This document shows, in pieces, positions 56,172-64,000 of a DNA stretch of 64,000 nucleotides (position 1 is the first letter of the stretch; every line of letters begins with the position of its first letter). The notes beneath the pieces were generated by a model. The model did no database searches. It had not been told where the DNA came from and saw only the letters and a program-made list of their open reading frames with translations. Source of the stretch: Leptospira fletcheri (lineage in GTDB: Bacteria; Spirochaetota; Leptospiria; Leptospirales; Leptospiraceae); NCBI RefSeq assembly GCF_004769195.1, contig NZ_RQET01000004.1, positions 1 through 64,000 of the forward strand. Direction: 5' to 3'. A program made the position numbers and the translations under genes.

Positions 56172-57695
56172 CTAACGGGCCTGTCTTTGAAAGGCTTTGT
56201 ATTCTCCGATCACCTTTTCTCCGAACTCCTTCCATTCTTCGTCTTTTTTGAATCCGAAATGTTGCAGGACTTCCCAGTGGATCGCCGCAGGATCCGCCTT
56301 TCCCTCGTTGCAATCGATGATCCAGTCGGAAAGATACACCGCAAACACCACGTCTCTCGATTCCTTTTTGGCCATCAGAGGTCTGTGATGATATTCCGCC
56401 GCGACTCGGATCGTATCCGAAAAATTCCATTTTTCGCATATCATCGCTCCTAGGGAGGTGTGAGTCACTCCCAAAGCCGCCTCCTCCAGGCCCAAGCTGG
56501 AAGCCATCAGGTTCTTGCCGGTCAACTCGGTCAATTTCGCCACGATTTCAGGTTCGAGAGAAAGTAATATTACCAGACCTATATCGTGCAACAAAGCTGC
56601 GCAGACTAAATTCGTGAGAAACGTTTTTTTCCAACCCATTTTCTCCCCTAGTCTTTTACATATATATGCGGACAGACTCGATCTTTCCCAAATCTGCTCG
56701 AACTCTTTGTATCGCTCCTCTAGAATTTTTTTCGTTCCGAGACTTAAGAGGATATTGTTCAGTTCCGAAAGTCCGATCCGTTTGATCGCCTCTTCCAGAG
56801 TCTCCACTTTTCTTCCCAATGCAAAGGAAGCCGAATTCGCGAGCTTTAGAATATTCGTGGAAAGCGAAACATCCCTCGAAACCGACTCGGTAATCTGACC
56901 GATGGAGGAATCCGGTTTATTGATCAGACTCATGATCTGATTCAGGTTCTCCGGAAAAGTGGGAAGCTTATCGATCTCTGCGATGATTTCGACGGTGCGT
57001 TGGTAGGAAACGTTTCTGTGTTTGAAATCCAGAGGAATCTTAATATAGGCCGAAGTAATGTCTCCCTCGGCCTTGAGTTTATAACAATCCCCTTCTATAC
57101 CTTCGTTTTTCAACATCAATAAGGACATGGCCAACCCCAAACCAGCACCTTCGGAATCGTCCGCGTGGTCGGCAAAGACCTCTCCTAAATCGTTGTATTC
57201 CCGGCTCTTGCCGATCCGGTTCTCCACCCGTTTCAACTCTTCGGGAATGATGGAAACGTTATTCGAAACCCTCATCAAAAAACTGGTTCGATTGAACGCC
57301 ATCGTGATCAAGCAGTGGAATTTGAGTTTTTCCAGCAGCTCGGCATACCTGTCCTTATCGCGGATCATTTCTTTTTTGAAATTCTCCATCCCCTTGGCAT
57401 AATCCAACGGATCGGAAATATTGAGATTATTATCGGAAAAGAAAATCCGTTTGGAATTCGCCTTAATGGCGTTCATTACGCTTTCGCGCAGGATCGAAAA
57501 TACGGATTCCTTCAGGGAAATCGAGTCCAAATAAACCAAATACCGGTCCAATAGGACGTTTAACAATTTGTCCACATTTCGGTTCAGAGTTGTGATACGG
57601 ACGTAAAGAGGGTTGAGCCTTTCAATCCGCTCGTTGACGTTACGGACGCTTAGATAGTATCCTTCTTTTTCGAAGTGGTACCAGTTTATGTTCAT
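56172..57695 (-). CDS. ATPase-like/HDOD fusion signalling protein
   Basis: 507 residues. The N-terminal 215 residues resemble a GHKL/HATPase domain: the N box is ESVMNAIKAN and the G2 box is GAGLGLAMS. The G1 motif, normally DxGxG, reads VSNNVSI, so ATP binding is doubtful. Residues from about 230 form an HDOD domain (IDKLPTFPENLNQIMSLINK, SVSRDVSLSTNILKLANSAS, AIKRIGLSELNNILLSLG) with LLHDIGLVILL and a YHHRP end. HDOD proteins act in signalling and stress, usually without phosphodiesterase activity. No signal peptide. It is convergent with rsmA. Confidence 0.82.
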   Translation of the reverse strand: MNINWYHFEKEGYYLSVRNVNERIERLNPLYVRITTLNRNVDKLLNVLLDRYLVYLDSISLKESVFSILRESVMNAIKANSKRIFFSDNNLNISDPLDYAKGMENFKKEMIRDKDRYAELLEKLKFHCLITMAFNRTSFLMRVSNNVSIIPEELKRVENRIGKSREYNDLGEVFADHADDSEGAGLGLAMSLLMLKNEGIEGDCYKLKAEGDITSAYIKIPLDFKHRNVSYQRTVEIIAEIDKLPTFPENLNQIMSLINKPDSSIGQITESVSRDVSLSTNILKLANSASFALGRKVETLEEAIKRIGLSELNNILLSLGTKKILEERYKEFEQIWERSSLSAYICKRLGEKMGWKKTFLTNLVCAALLHDIGLVILLSLEPEIVAKLTELTGKNLMASSLGLEEAALGVTHTSLGAMICEKWNFSDTIRVAAEYHHRPLMAKKESRDVVFAVYLSDWIIDCNEGKADPAAIHWEVLQHFGFKKDEEWKEFGEKVIGEYKAFQRQAR

Positions 57696-57783
57696 TTTCG
57701 CTCGGAAAGACCATCCCTATATCCTAATATTCGGAACGTTTTGTCAACTCCAGATTACTTTAACTCTAAAACCGACGATTTTC

Positions 57784-58605
57784 TCAGATTTCCTTCCTCC
57801 GGGAAATTCCGATCAGAGCAAGTTTCAGAACGAGAATCCAGGCTCCGACCTGCAAGAAAGAATACGGCCCGTAAGATTGCGGATCCTCTACGTTTCCTTC
57901 CAAAAGCCGACCGGAATGAAAATAGACCGTTCCGAGCTGAGGAAGAATCCAGTAAGAGATCTTAACGAACAGCTTTTGCGCCTCCGCCAATTCGCGCGAA
58001 CCGTCCACGATACCGTTGTATACGATAAAATCAAGGATCGCCGTTCCGAGAAGCAATCCGAAAGAAAAAAGGACGGATATCGTCTGATTTGCCGTCAGAG
58101 TCAGTAGGAGTGCAAAGACCACCAGAAATCCGTATGCGAGAAACATCACACCTTGGTAGGTCAAAAATTCCCAAGGAATCTCCGGAGCGAAAGCGGAATG
58201 AACGGCAAAAGCGCCCACAAGAAAGATTATGACCAAAAGTAATAAAGTAATGCCTTTTCCAGCCAAATAAGTCAGAAGATCCAGAGGTCTGCTCAACCAA
58301 AGGGTATGGATCTGAGAATCCAAATCCTGCCTTAACAAATCGGAAGTCATCATCACTAAAAAAACGGTAACCCAAAGAGAAGAAAGGGTAAAATACGCTC
58401 CGTTCGAAACCCCCTTGAGAATCTGATCCTCGACGGACGTTGTGCAAAACCATTCTCCCAGCAGAAAAAAACCCAATAAAGAAAAAAGAAAGAACAAGGC
58501 TTTCCTACGTACAACTTGCAGGAACGTCAATCTTAGTAAAATCGGAAGTTGTCGGAACAGGGAAGAAACGAAAAAAGAAAAAGATTGCGTCGGTTGTCGA
58601 TTCAT
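57784..58605 (-). CDS. ABC transporter permease
   Basis: 273 residues from the ATG at 58605 that overlaps the ATPase stop as ATGA; a longer reading upstream lies over the ATPase gene. Six membrane helices are seen, the first VVRRKALFFLFSLLGFFLLG. The loop TSDLLRQDLDSQIHTLWLSRP resembles the coupling region of ABC-2-type permeases that serve gliding or exporter systems. Together with the ATPase it forms an exporter of unknown substrate. Nothing further downstream belongs to the operon. Confidence 0.88.
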   Translation of the reverse strand: MNRQPTQSFSFFVSSLFRQLPILLRLTFLQVVRRKALFFLFSLLGFFLLGEWFCTTSVEDQILKGVSNGAYFTLSSLWVTVFLVMMTSDLLRQDLDSQIHTLWLSRPLDLLTYLAGKGITLLLLVIIFLVGAFAVHSAFAPEIPWEFLTYQGVMFLAYGFLVVFALLLTLTANQTISVLFSFGLLLGTAILDFIVYNGIVDGSRELAEAQKLFVKISYWILPQLGTVYFHSGRLLEGNVEDPQSYGPYSFLQVGAWILVLKLALIGISRRKEI

Positions 58606-59540
58606 TTCTGCCCTTCCGCTTCGCTCTTCGTTTCCGAACCTTCGGAGGTCAAACGTAAAAACACCTCTTCGAGAGATTCCGATTTTCTTTCGAACAAAAA
58701 GAGCTCTGCACCCCTCTCGACCAACTCCGCCGGCAATCTTTTCAGGTCCACATCCGGTTTCGGGCGGATCTCCCAATCCTTTCCTTCGTTCGTACATTCC
58801 AAAGAGAGATTCCGCAAATAGGAATCCACACTCTCGTTTCCTTCAAACTTGAGACGGATCCTATCCTTGCCTTGGCGAAGTTCGTCCAATTTGCCCTGCG
58901 CCTTTATTTGACCTTTATGTAATATTCCCACTTCGGTGCAGATCTGCTCTACCTCGGGGAGTCTGTGGGAATTGATCAGAACGGTGACCCCTCGTTTTAC
59001 GTTTTCTTCCAGAATTCTATCTCTGAATTCCTTGTACCCGGCGGGATCCAAACCGGTCCCGGGCTCGTCCAAGAGAAGAAGTTCCGGCTCCGCTCCTAGC
59101 GCATGAGCCAGTCCCAATCTCTGCAACATTCCTTTGGAATAAGTAGAAACCTTTCGATCCGCCGCGTCCGATAATCCCATTTGTTTCAGAAGATCCTGAG
59201 ACTTGGACTGTGCCTCCTTGGATTTCAGAAAAGCCAGACGAAGACTCGCTTCTAAAAATTCCCTCCCGGTCAAATAAGGAGAAACGGCCATCCTCTCCGG
59301 AAGATAACCCAAACGCGTTCGCACGGCCGGAGAAGGAACCGCGCCCAAAACTTTACAACTTCCGCTACTAGGTCTGGAAAATCCCAATAGAATTCGAACT
59401 AAAGTCGTCTTGCCCGCACCGTTGGGACCGAGTAAACCGAAAATGCCTCCTTTCGAAACGCTCAAATGAATGTTTCGCAGAGCTTGTACTCCCGGATAAT
59501 TTTTACGAAGACTATCGATTTCAATTGCAAATAGGGACAT
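58602..59540 (-). CDS. ABC transporter ATP-binding protein
   Basis: 312 residues from the ATG at 59540 (MSLFAIEIDSLRKNYPG). Walker A is GPNGAGKTT, the signature motif is YSKGMLQRLGLAHAL, Walker B is LLLLDEPGTGLDP, and the H-loop lies in LINSHRLPEVEQI. The C-terminal 90 residues (after HKGQIKAQGKL) form the extension typical of ABC-2 exporter ATPases. It energises the permease encoded directly downstream. Confidence 0.94.
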   Translation of the reverse strand: MSLFAIEIDSLRKNYPGVQALRNIHLSVSKGGIFGLLGPNGAGKTTLVRILLGFSRPSSGSCKVLGAVPSPAVRTRLGYLPERMAVSPYLTGREFLEASLRLAFLKSKEAQSKSQDLLKQMGLSDAADRKVSTYSKGMLQRLGLAHALGAEPELLLLDEPGTGLDPAGYKEFRDRILEENVKRGVTVLINSHRLPEVEQICTEVGILHKGQIKAQGKLDELRQGKDRIRLKFEGNESVDSYLRNLSLECTNEGKDWEIRPKPDVDLKRLPAELVERGAELFLFERKSESLEEVFLRLTSEGSETKSEAEGQK

Positions 59541-59639
59541 CGGAAAATCCTTAGACCAAGTGCCGAGAACGATACGTTCCCTAGGGTACCCCGGCAATCT
59601 TTTTCCGGAGAACTCGGGTTCGAATCCGGTATTTATTCG

Positions 59640-60122
59640 ATGAAGATAATTATAGCTAGACACGGAGAGGCCGAACCGGATTCTCCAGACGGGAGAGATT
59701 CCTCCCGAGTCCTGACACCAAAGGGAAAAGCGGACGTTGAAAAGATGGCACGTTTTTTTCTGACCGGTTTTAAGATCAAAAAAATTTATCACAGTCCTTT
59801 CGTGCGAACTTCTCAAACGGCACAGATTTACGAGAATGTCTTAAAACCGGAACAAGAAACCGAATCCTTGGAATTCCTACTTCCTGGAGAGGAATATTCC
59901 CAAGCCTGCTCGCTTTTAAAGGATTACACGAATTCCGACGCGATCTTGGTCGTCGGCCATAGTCCGGATATCAGCATTTTTTCGGAGAAGTTACTTGGAA
60001 TTTCAGGAGTCGGGAAGTCCTTTCTTTTCACTCCCGGATCCGCTCTAGCGGTCAATGTGCCGAGGGAGAAATTCCTCGGCGGTCAAATCATCTGGTTCGT
60101 TTCCCCGGACTTCCTTTGTTGA
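59640..60122 (+). CDS. sixA: Phosphohistidine phosphatase SixA-like
   Basis: 160 residues of the histidine phosphatase family. The catalytic RHG is in IIIARHGEAEPDS, the second conserved Arg in YHSPFVRTSQTAQI, and the second catalytic His in ILVVGHSPDI. Length and motifs match SixA, which removes phosphate from histidine of phosphotransfer proteins. The target here is not evident. The gene is divergent from the ABC exporter operon with 99 bases between, and tRNA-Pro follows 71 bases downstream. Confidence 0.9.
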   Translation: MKIIIARHGEAEPDSPDGRDSSRVLTPKGKADVEKMARFFLTGFKIKKIYHSPFVRTSQTAQIYENVLKPEQETESLEFLLPGEEYSQACSLLKDYTNSDAILVVGHSPDISIFSEKLLGISGVGKSFLFTPGSALAVNVPREKFLGGQIIWFVSPDFLC

Positions 60123-60188
60123 TCCTCTTGTAGACTTAAAATTGGGTTTACACCCGACCTCGATCGAAAAGATCATCCTTTAAGAAAG

Positions 60189-60265
<77 letters not shown>

Positions 60266-60292
60266 AGATTTCTTTCGAACCTCGAACCGGAA

Positions 60293-61108
60293 TCAATTCA
60301 GGGAAGGCATCACGCACCCTACGATTTCATAAAACCGTAAAATCGTCTTTTCTCTGGTTGCCACTTTCGATTTATTTAATATAGTAATCGAGACATAATC
60401 CCCGCCGATGTCCGGCACAAAAGTTCCCTGAAACCAATAGTTTCCTTCCCAAGAACCCGTCTTACCGAAGATCTTCCCTTTTTTCTCCGGGCAATCCGAC
60501 CAACCTAGACTCTCCCTCCACAAACGGTACGTCTCCTCGTCGATCCAAGAGGGCTTCTTCCAAAAAACCGAAACCCAATTCGAATGAATTTCCTCTGGAG
60601 AAAGACGGATCCCACCTCCGTGTTTTAACGCCTTTTCCCCTTTCCACCAATCTTTCGGATAACTTCCTTTTTTTCCCGCCTGAGCGACTCCAAGAACCGG
60701 ACCGTACCCTAAATGACGAAGGGTAGTCTCCAAAGCGGACCTCCCCAAAGAGGGCCAAAGCATCTCAAAGTAATCATTGGAAGAATAGAACAGAGCTTCG
60801 CGCAAATCGACTTCGCGAGGGGAACCGGGAATATGGTCGTCGGAAATACGGATTTTCTTTTTAGGATCAACGACACGGTTTTCCAATAAAGAGAGAGCCC
60901 AATAAGTTTTGAAAGTGGAGGCGGGGGAAAAGCGGTTTTTTACGTAGGAAAGGTTCCCGGCAAACTTCGTTTTCGGAACCTTGCTTTGGGCGAATGCGAA
61001 CTCGGAGGTTAAAATCAATTCGGAAGGATTTTGCGGGGTCTGGCCCGCTTCGCAAGGAAGCAGAAAAGAAAAAGCTACGGAAAGAGCGATAAAATCTAGA
61101 AAACGCAC
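60293..61108 (-). CDS. Penicillin-binding/class D beta-lactamase-like protein
   Basis: 271 residues with a signal peptide (FIALSVAFSFLLPCEAG). The active-site tetrad SxxK is in FSPASTFKTYWALSLLEN, the second motif is YSSNDYFE (SxN, where class D beta-lactamases have SxV), and the KTG triad is in IFGKTGSWEGNYWFQG. The arrangement fits the OXA/BlaR-type transpeptidase fold. SxN is more typical of penicillin-binding proteins, so it may be a small DD-peptidase-like enzyme rather than an antibiotic-degrading one. It lies convergent with tRNA-Pro and downstream of a phasin-like gene. Confidence 0.85.
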   Translation of the reverse strand: MRFLDFIALSVAFSFLLPCEAGQTPQNPSELILTSEFAFAQSKVPKTKFAGNLSYVKNRFSPASTFKTYWALSLLENRVVDPKKKIRISDDHIPGSPREVDLREALFYSSNDYFEMLWPSLGRSALETTLRHLGYGPVLGVAQAGKKGSYPKDWWKGEKALKHGGGIRLSPEEIHSNWVSVFWKKPSWIDEETYRLWRESLGWSDCPEKKGKIFGKTGSWEGNYWFQGTFVPDIGGDYVSITILNKSKVATREKTILRFYEIVGCVMPSLN

Positions 61109-61157
61109 TCTTTCCCCCTTGCGGCAGGACGAATCACAACCACAAGAATCTACGAAT

Positions 61158-61415
61158 TCATTTATTCAAAAATTGCTTCAGCAAGTTGTCGCGGATCTCC
61201 TCAAATTTAACGATTCCCCATGCCAAAGGTACCTTAAATTTCAGAGCATTTTCACTCAGATCTTTTTCTCCCTGAGCTCTCAGCTCGTCGAAACGCTGTT
61301 CCACCTTTTCTTTTCCTTCATTCAGGTCTTCCAAAAGTTTATCGAAGATTTCCTTAGAAGTCTGGACAGCGCCGATTCCCGCATTGATTAGATCATTTAG
61401 CTTTTGGTTATCCAT
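61158..61415 (-). CDS. Phasin-like small helical protein
   Basis: 85 residues, entirely helical: MDNQKLNDLINAGIGAVQTS, then KEKVEQRFDELRAQGEKDLS. The amphipathic pattern resembles phasin-related proteins of PHA granules, known in Leptospira annotations under that label. No membrane segment or signal peptide. No PHA synthase is in view. The upstream region of about 115 bases is shared with the divergent lipoprotein gene at 61532. Confidence 0.65.
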   Translation of the reverse strand: MDNQKLNDLINAGIGAVQTSKEIFDKLLEDLNEGKEKVEQRFDELRAQGEKDLSENALKFKVPLAWGIVKFEEIRDNLLKQFLNK

Positions 61416-61531
61416 CCGGAACGTTCCTTTTCCTCCATTTTTATGCGCCGCACAATAAAGGCAAGCAGAAAATTCTCCCGTTTTAACGGAATCCGGATTG
61501 CCAGGAAGGATTTTGAGGGAAATCTGCTTCC

Positions 61532-62572
61532 ATGCAAAATCGAAGATTTATCGGATTTCTACTATTACTGCCATTTTTACTCTATTGTTCGGCAGAGGTA
61601 AAAACCCTCCCCCTTTCCTCTTGCCAAAAAATCTCAGGCATGCCTGGACCTGAAGACATGGCTCTGGATGCGAAAGCGGACCTGATCTATGTCTCATCGC
61701 ATGAAAGAAGGATTCCCGATCAGGAAGGAAAATTATTCGCGCTGGATCTGAAGTCTCCTTCCCTGCAACTCATTCCCTTGGATACGGATTATCCTAAATC
61801 TTTTCAAGCTCACGGAATGAGTCTTTTGATCCGGGGAGATATTTACAGACTGTACGTGATTTCGCATATCGTTCCTTACCAAGAACACGCCATCGAAGTC
61901 TTTGAAAGAAAATCCCCGCCGAACCAAAAATCGAGAACCGGAGTTTGGAAGCACGTCCAAACATTAAAAGACCCCTTATTAACCAGCCCTAACGACCTGT
62001 TCGTGGTGTCCGAAAACGAAATCTACGTATCGAACGACCACGGCAAGGGAGGAAAATTCCGCTATTTCATCGACGATCTCTTCGGAATCGCAAGAGCGGA
62101 AATATCCCTCTTTGACGGAAAGACTTGGTCCTCTCTAGGAAACCCATTGTATTATGGAAATGGAATATTATTCGTAAAGCAAGCCGACGGAAAAGAGTTC
62201 CTATATAGATCGGGATTCATGGATCGATCGGTCTTTAAATTCCGAGTGGACCGGACTTCAGGCAAAATCGCGCTCGGTGACCCCAAAAAGATTTTTCTGG
62301 ATACCGGAACGGACAATTTGGAATTGGACGAGCACGGAAGAGTCCTTGTGGTTGGACATACTTCCACATGGAAATTCCTAAGACACGTAAGGAACAAGGA
62401 CTACCCTTCTCCTACCGAAGTATTTGCGATTTTTCCCGACGATTCCTTTAAGGAAATCTATGCGAATCCGGGAGAGGAAATATCGGCGGGAAGTACGGCG
62501 ATCTCTCACAAAGACAAATTATATATTTCTCAAGTTTTCAACGATTTCGTTCTGACCTGTTCCGAAAAATAG
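61532..62572 (+). CDS. Paraoxonase/arylesterase-like lipoprotein
   Basis: 346 residues. The signal peptide GFLLLLPFLLYC ends with a lipobox cysteine (Cys19). The mature domain is a beta-propeller of paraoxonase or strictosidine-synthase type: GPEDMALDAKADLIYVSSHE, LTSPNDLFVVSENEIYVSND, YGNGILF and the DNLELDEHGRVLVVGHTS segment, containing the Asn and Asp residues that bind calcium in that family. It could hydrolyse lactones or esters at the outer membrane. No gene in the same operon. Confidence 0.8.
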   Translation: MQNRRFIGFLLLLPFLLYCSAEVKTLPLSSCQKISGMPGPEDMALDAKADLIYVSSHERRIPDQEGKLFALDLKSPSLQLIPLDTDYPKSFQAHGMSLLIRGDIYRLYVISHIVPYQEHAIEVFERKSPPNQKSRTGVWKHVQTLKDPLLTSPNDLFVVSENEIYVSNDHGKGGKFRYFIDDLFGIARAEISLFDGKTWSSLGNPLYYGNGILFVKQADGKEFLYRSGFMDRSVFKFRVDRTSGKIALGDPKKIFLDTGTDNLELDEHGRVLVVGHTSTWKFLRHVRNKDYPSPTEVFAIFPDDSFKEIYANPGEEISAGSTAISHKDKLYISQVFNDFVLTCSEK

Positions 62573-62635
62573 GTCCTCCTCGATTCTCACAGTTGTTTTC
62601 TTGCCGAATTTTACCGGAAATCGAGGATAGTAGGT

Positions 62636-63127
62636 ATGGAAATCACTAAAACTCCCAAGGATTCCGCGGTGGAGACCAGGCATATCGTAATGCCGGACCA
62701 CGCAAACCACTACGGAACTCTTTTCGGGGGAATCTTAATGTCTTGGATAGACTTGATCGCTGTAATGGTCGCCCAAAGACATTGCGGTCGAGAAGCTGTC
62801 ACCGCCAGCGTGGACAAATTGAATTTTTTAGAACCTATCTCCGTGGGGGATCATGTCATCCTGAAAGCCTCGGCGAATTATACGGGACGTTCCTCTATGG
62901 AAATAGGAGTCCAAGTCTCCAAGGAAAATCCTTATACCGGAAAGACCGTCCGTGCAACGACTGCATACCTGACTTTCGTCGCGCTGGATGAAAACAAGAA
63001 GCCCTGTCCGATTCCGAAATTACAGCCCGAAACGGACATGGAAAAGAGAAGATTCCAAAATGCGATTCTCCGTCAGGAATCGAACCGCGAGCTTCTCAAA
63101 AAGATCAAGGAAAAAGGAATTCCCTGA
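62636..63127 (+). CDS. Acyl-CoA thioesterase, hotdog fold (YciA type)
   Basis: 163 residues. The hotdog-family segments are VMPDHANHYGTLFGGILMSW, IDLIAVMVAQRHCGREAV, DKLNFLEPISVGDHVILKA and VRATTAYLTFVALDENKKPC. These match YciA/BACH-type acyl-CoA thioesterases, with Asp in the NHYGTLFGG helix region as the probable catalytic or binding part. It hydrolyses acyl-CoA in the cytoplasm. It is convergent with the SGNH gene, four bases apart. Confidence 0.9.
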   Translation: MEITKTPKDSAVETRHIVMPDHANHYGTLFGGILMSWIDLIAVMVAQRHCGREAVTASVDKLNFLEPISVGDHVILKASANYTGRSSMEIGVQVSKENPYTGKTVRATTAYLTFVALDENKKPCPIPKLQPETDMEKRRFQNAILRQESNRELLKKIKEKGIP

Positions 63128-63131
63128 GACG

Positions 63132-63776
63132 CTAAAGCGGGAGGCCCGTAATCCTTCCGATCGCTTGGATATAAACGGATTTCATGATCGCAATTCCGGC
63201 AGGGTCCGGATGGATCGGATCCGATAGAGGGTATAAATGAATACCGTTTTCCTGTTGCAGAAACGGCGTTTCCATATCCGCAATCGGATGGGAAGCGGAA
63301 AGTCCTTTTAGATATTTGTTGATCGTCAGCACTCCCGTTCGAAAGCCTGGGTCAGTAGGAGGAGGTAGCACGGTGATCAGCAAAACCGCGTTTGTCCGGA
63401 TCGAAAGATCCGAAATCAATCTGTCGTAATTTCCCGGAAATTGATCCGTAGGATAGGAGGAAACGTCGTTGGTCCCCAACTCGATGATGATGATTCTCGG
63501 GGCATTGGTCAAAGCGGTGTCCAATTTTTGAGACCAATCCGGAACGGTGCTGCCGGTAATGCAGACGTTTAAGACTTGAAAACCGGAACCTAGGCCGTCT
63601 GCCAGATCGAAAGCCTGGGATCTCTCGCAAAGAGAATCTCCGATGACGGAAACCGGAATCGAAGTCGCTAAAGATAACAGTGCGGTCAGGTCCGACTCCT
63701 TTTTTTGAGAATAGCATCCCAAACAAAAAAGGACCAAGTTACATCCGAGAAAAACTCTAAGTCGTGACATTCTCAT
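63132..63776 (-). CDS. SGNH/GDSL-type hydrolase lipoprotein
   Basis: 214 residues. A lipoprotein signal peptide (FLGCNLVLFCLGC) has Cys21 as acceptor. The GDSL catalytic set is complete: Ser in VSVIGDSLCE, Gly in CITGSTVPDW, Asn in IIELGTNDVSS, and Asp-x-x-His in DPIHPDPAG. It should hydrolyse esters of lipids or sugars at the cell surface or in the periplasm. The ATG overlaps the stop of the upstream partial gene (ATGA). Confidence 0.88.
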   Translation of the reverse strand: MRMSRLRVFLGCNLVLFCLGCYSQKKESDLTALLSLATSIPVSVIGDSLCERSQAFDLADGLGSGFQVLNVCITGSTVPDWSQKLDTALTNAPRIIIIELGTNDVSSYPTDQFPGNYDRLISDLSIRTNAVLLITVLPPPTDPGFRTGVLTINKYLKGLSASHPIADMETPFLQQENGIHLYPLSDPIHPDPAGIAIMKSVYIQAIGRITGLPL

Positions 63777-64000
63777 TTTCTCAGATACAACACCGCTTCC
63801 GCCCTCACCAATTTTCTAGGAGTGGAAGGCTCGACCGAAACCGTTTTTGTCTTAAAACGGTGCGAGTTCTCGGTTAAAAATTTCTGAACAACCTCGTTCC
63901 TTTTTTGGCCTTCGGAAAATACGAAAGCGTCCACGGTGTCTAAGGTAGCGGAAAAATCCTCCGCAGGAATCGGTAATTCTCCGGGAATAAATTCCATGAT
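63773..64000 (-). CDS. Partial or short protein of unknown function at the window edge
   Basis: At least 74 residues are seen from the ATG at 63997-63995, with one further in-frame codon before the window ends, so the gene may start here or extend beyond. The visible sequence includes PAEDFSATLDTVDAFVFSEG and ends RAEAVLYLRK. It has no signal or membrane segment. No family is recognised. Its stop overlaps the SGNH gene start, so it is the upstream member of that operon. Confidence 0.5.
   Translation of the reverse strand: MMEFIPGELPIPAEDFSATLDTVDAFVFSEGQKRNEVVQKFLTENSHRFKTKTVSVEPSTPRKLVRAEAVLYLRK

Noticed and set aside
58606..58797. Longer start for the ABC permease
   Set aside because: The extra residues are charged, lie over the ATPase gene, and the ATG at 58605 overlaps the ATPase stop in the usual ATGA manner.

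Overview
The window reads as chromosomal DNA of a Leptospira species. The evidence is spirochaete-type lipoproteins, a DUF5312-type spirochaete protein, a 7TM-DISM/SpoIIE phosphatase, paired WYL regulators, and the block glmU-prs-rplY-pth next to ftsH. Most of the window looks close to balanced in G+C by eye, which is high for the genus and fits the intermediate (P2-type) species better than classic pathogens. This species-level guess is inference.

Layout. (1) 1-2890 is a strongly AT-rich accessory patch: an eroded ORF, a two-gene small-protein operon, an IS1595-type transposase and a Panacea (DUF4065) antitoxin overlapping a candidate toxin. (2) 2974-9871 is mostly core: a YHS lipoprotein, a C-terminal J-domain protein, CstA peptide transporter overlapping a NUDIX hydrolase, a FlgD-repeat/OmpA-like envelope protein, a TANGO2-like protein and a PilZ protein. 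(3) 9892-12951 is a compact copper-resistance locus (CueR-like regulator, MerR-type promoter with a 19-bp spacer, CopZ, CopA). (4) 13074-18149 holds a secreted hypothetical, a DUF4178 / small membrane protein / aminopropyltransferase module and a class II-like cytochrome c. (5) 18124-27826, minus strand, is a housekeeping block: SpoIIE phosphatase, EVE protein, FtsH, a Pth-like protein, L25, Prs, a short GlmU, tRNA-Gln, IspE and a WYL regulator. (6) 28014-34683 holds an epimerase, a membrane glycosyltransferase candidate, a small secreted protein, a 500-bp AT-rich gap with stacked hairpins, GloA, a second WYL regulator and a DegT-family protein. (7) 34869-47934 holds an RND pump, a PiT-like transporter, an OlsB-like acyltransferase, PilZ, an alpha/beta hydrolase, an aldo/keto reductase, CapA with a lipoprotein, and an acyl-CoA dehydrogenase. 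(8) 48032-56123, plus strand, holds EtfBA, a LolA-like protein, the DUF5312-type protein, TrpS, a ComEC-like channel and RsmA. (9) 56172-64000 holds an ATPase-like/HDOD fusion, an ABC exporter, SixA, tRNA-Pro, a penicillin-recognising protein, a phasin-like protein, a paraoxonase-like lipoprotein, a thioesterase and an SGNH lipoprotein.

The most unusual points are: a protein at the canonical pth locus that has lost nearly every catalytic residue of peptidyl-tRNA hydrolase; a DegT/StrS aminotransferase-family protein with Tyr in place of the PLP lysine; a Panacea toxin-antitoxin pair with an unclassified toxin candidate; an 11-bp perfect hairpin that buries the start codon of the lolA-like gene; an ATPase-like/HDOD fusion with a decayed G1 box; a GlmU without its acetyltransferase half; and terminator-like hairpins between divergent genes that suggest unannotated small transcripts. 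No CRISPR array, rRNA or prophage was seen.
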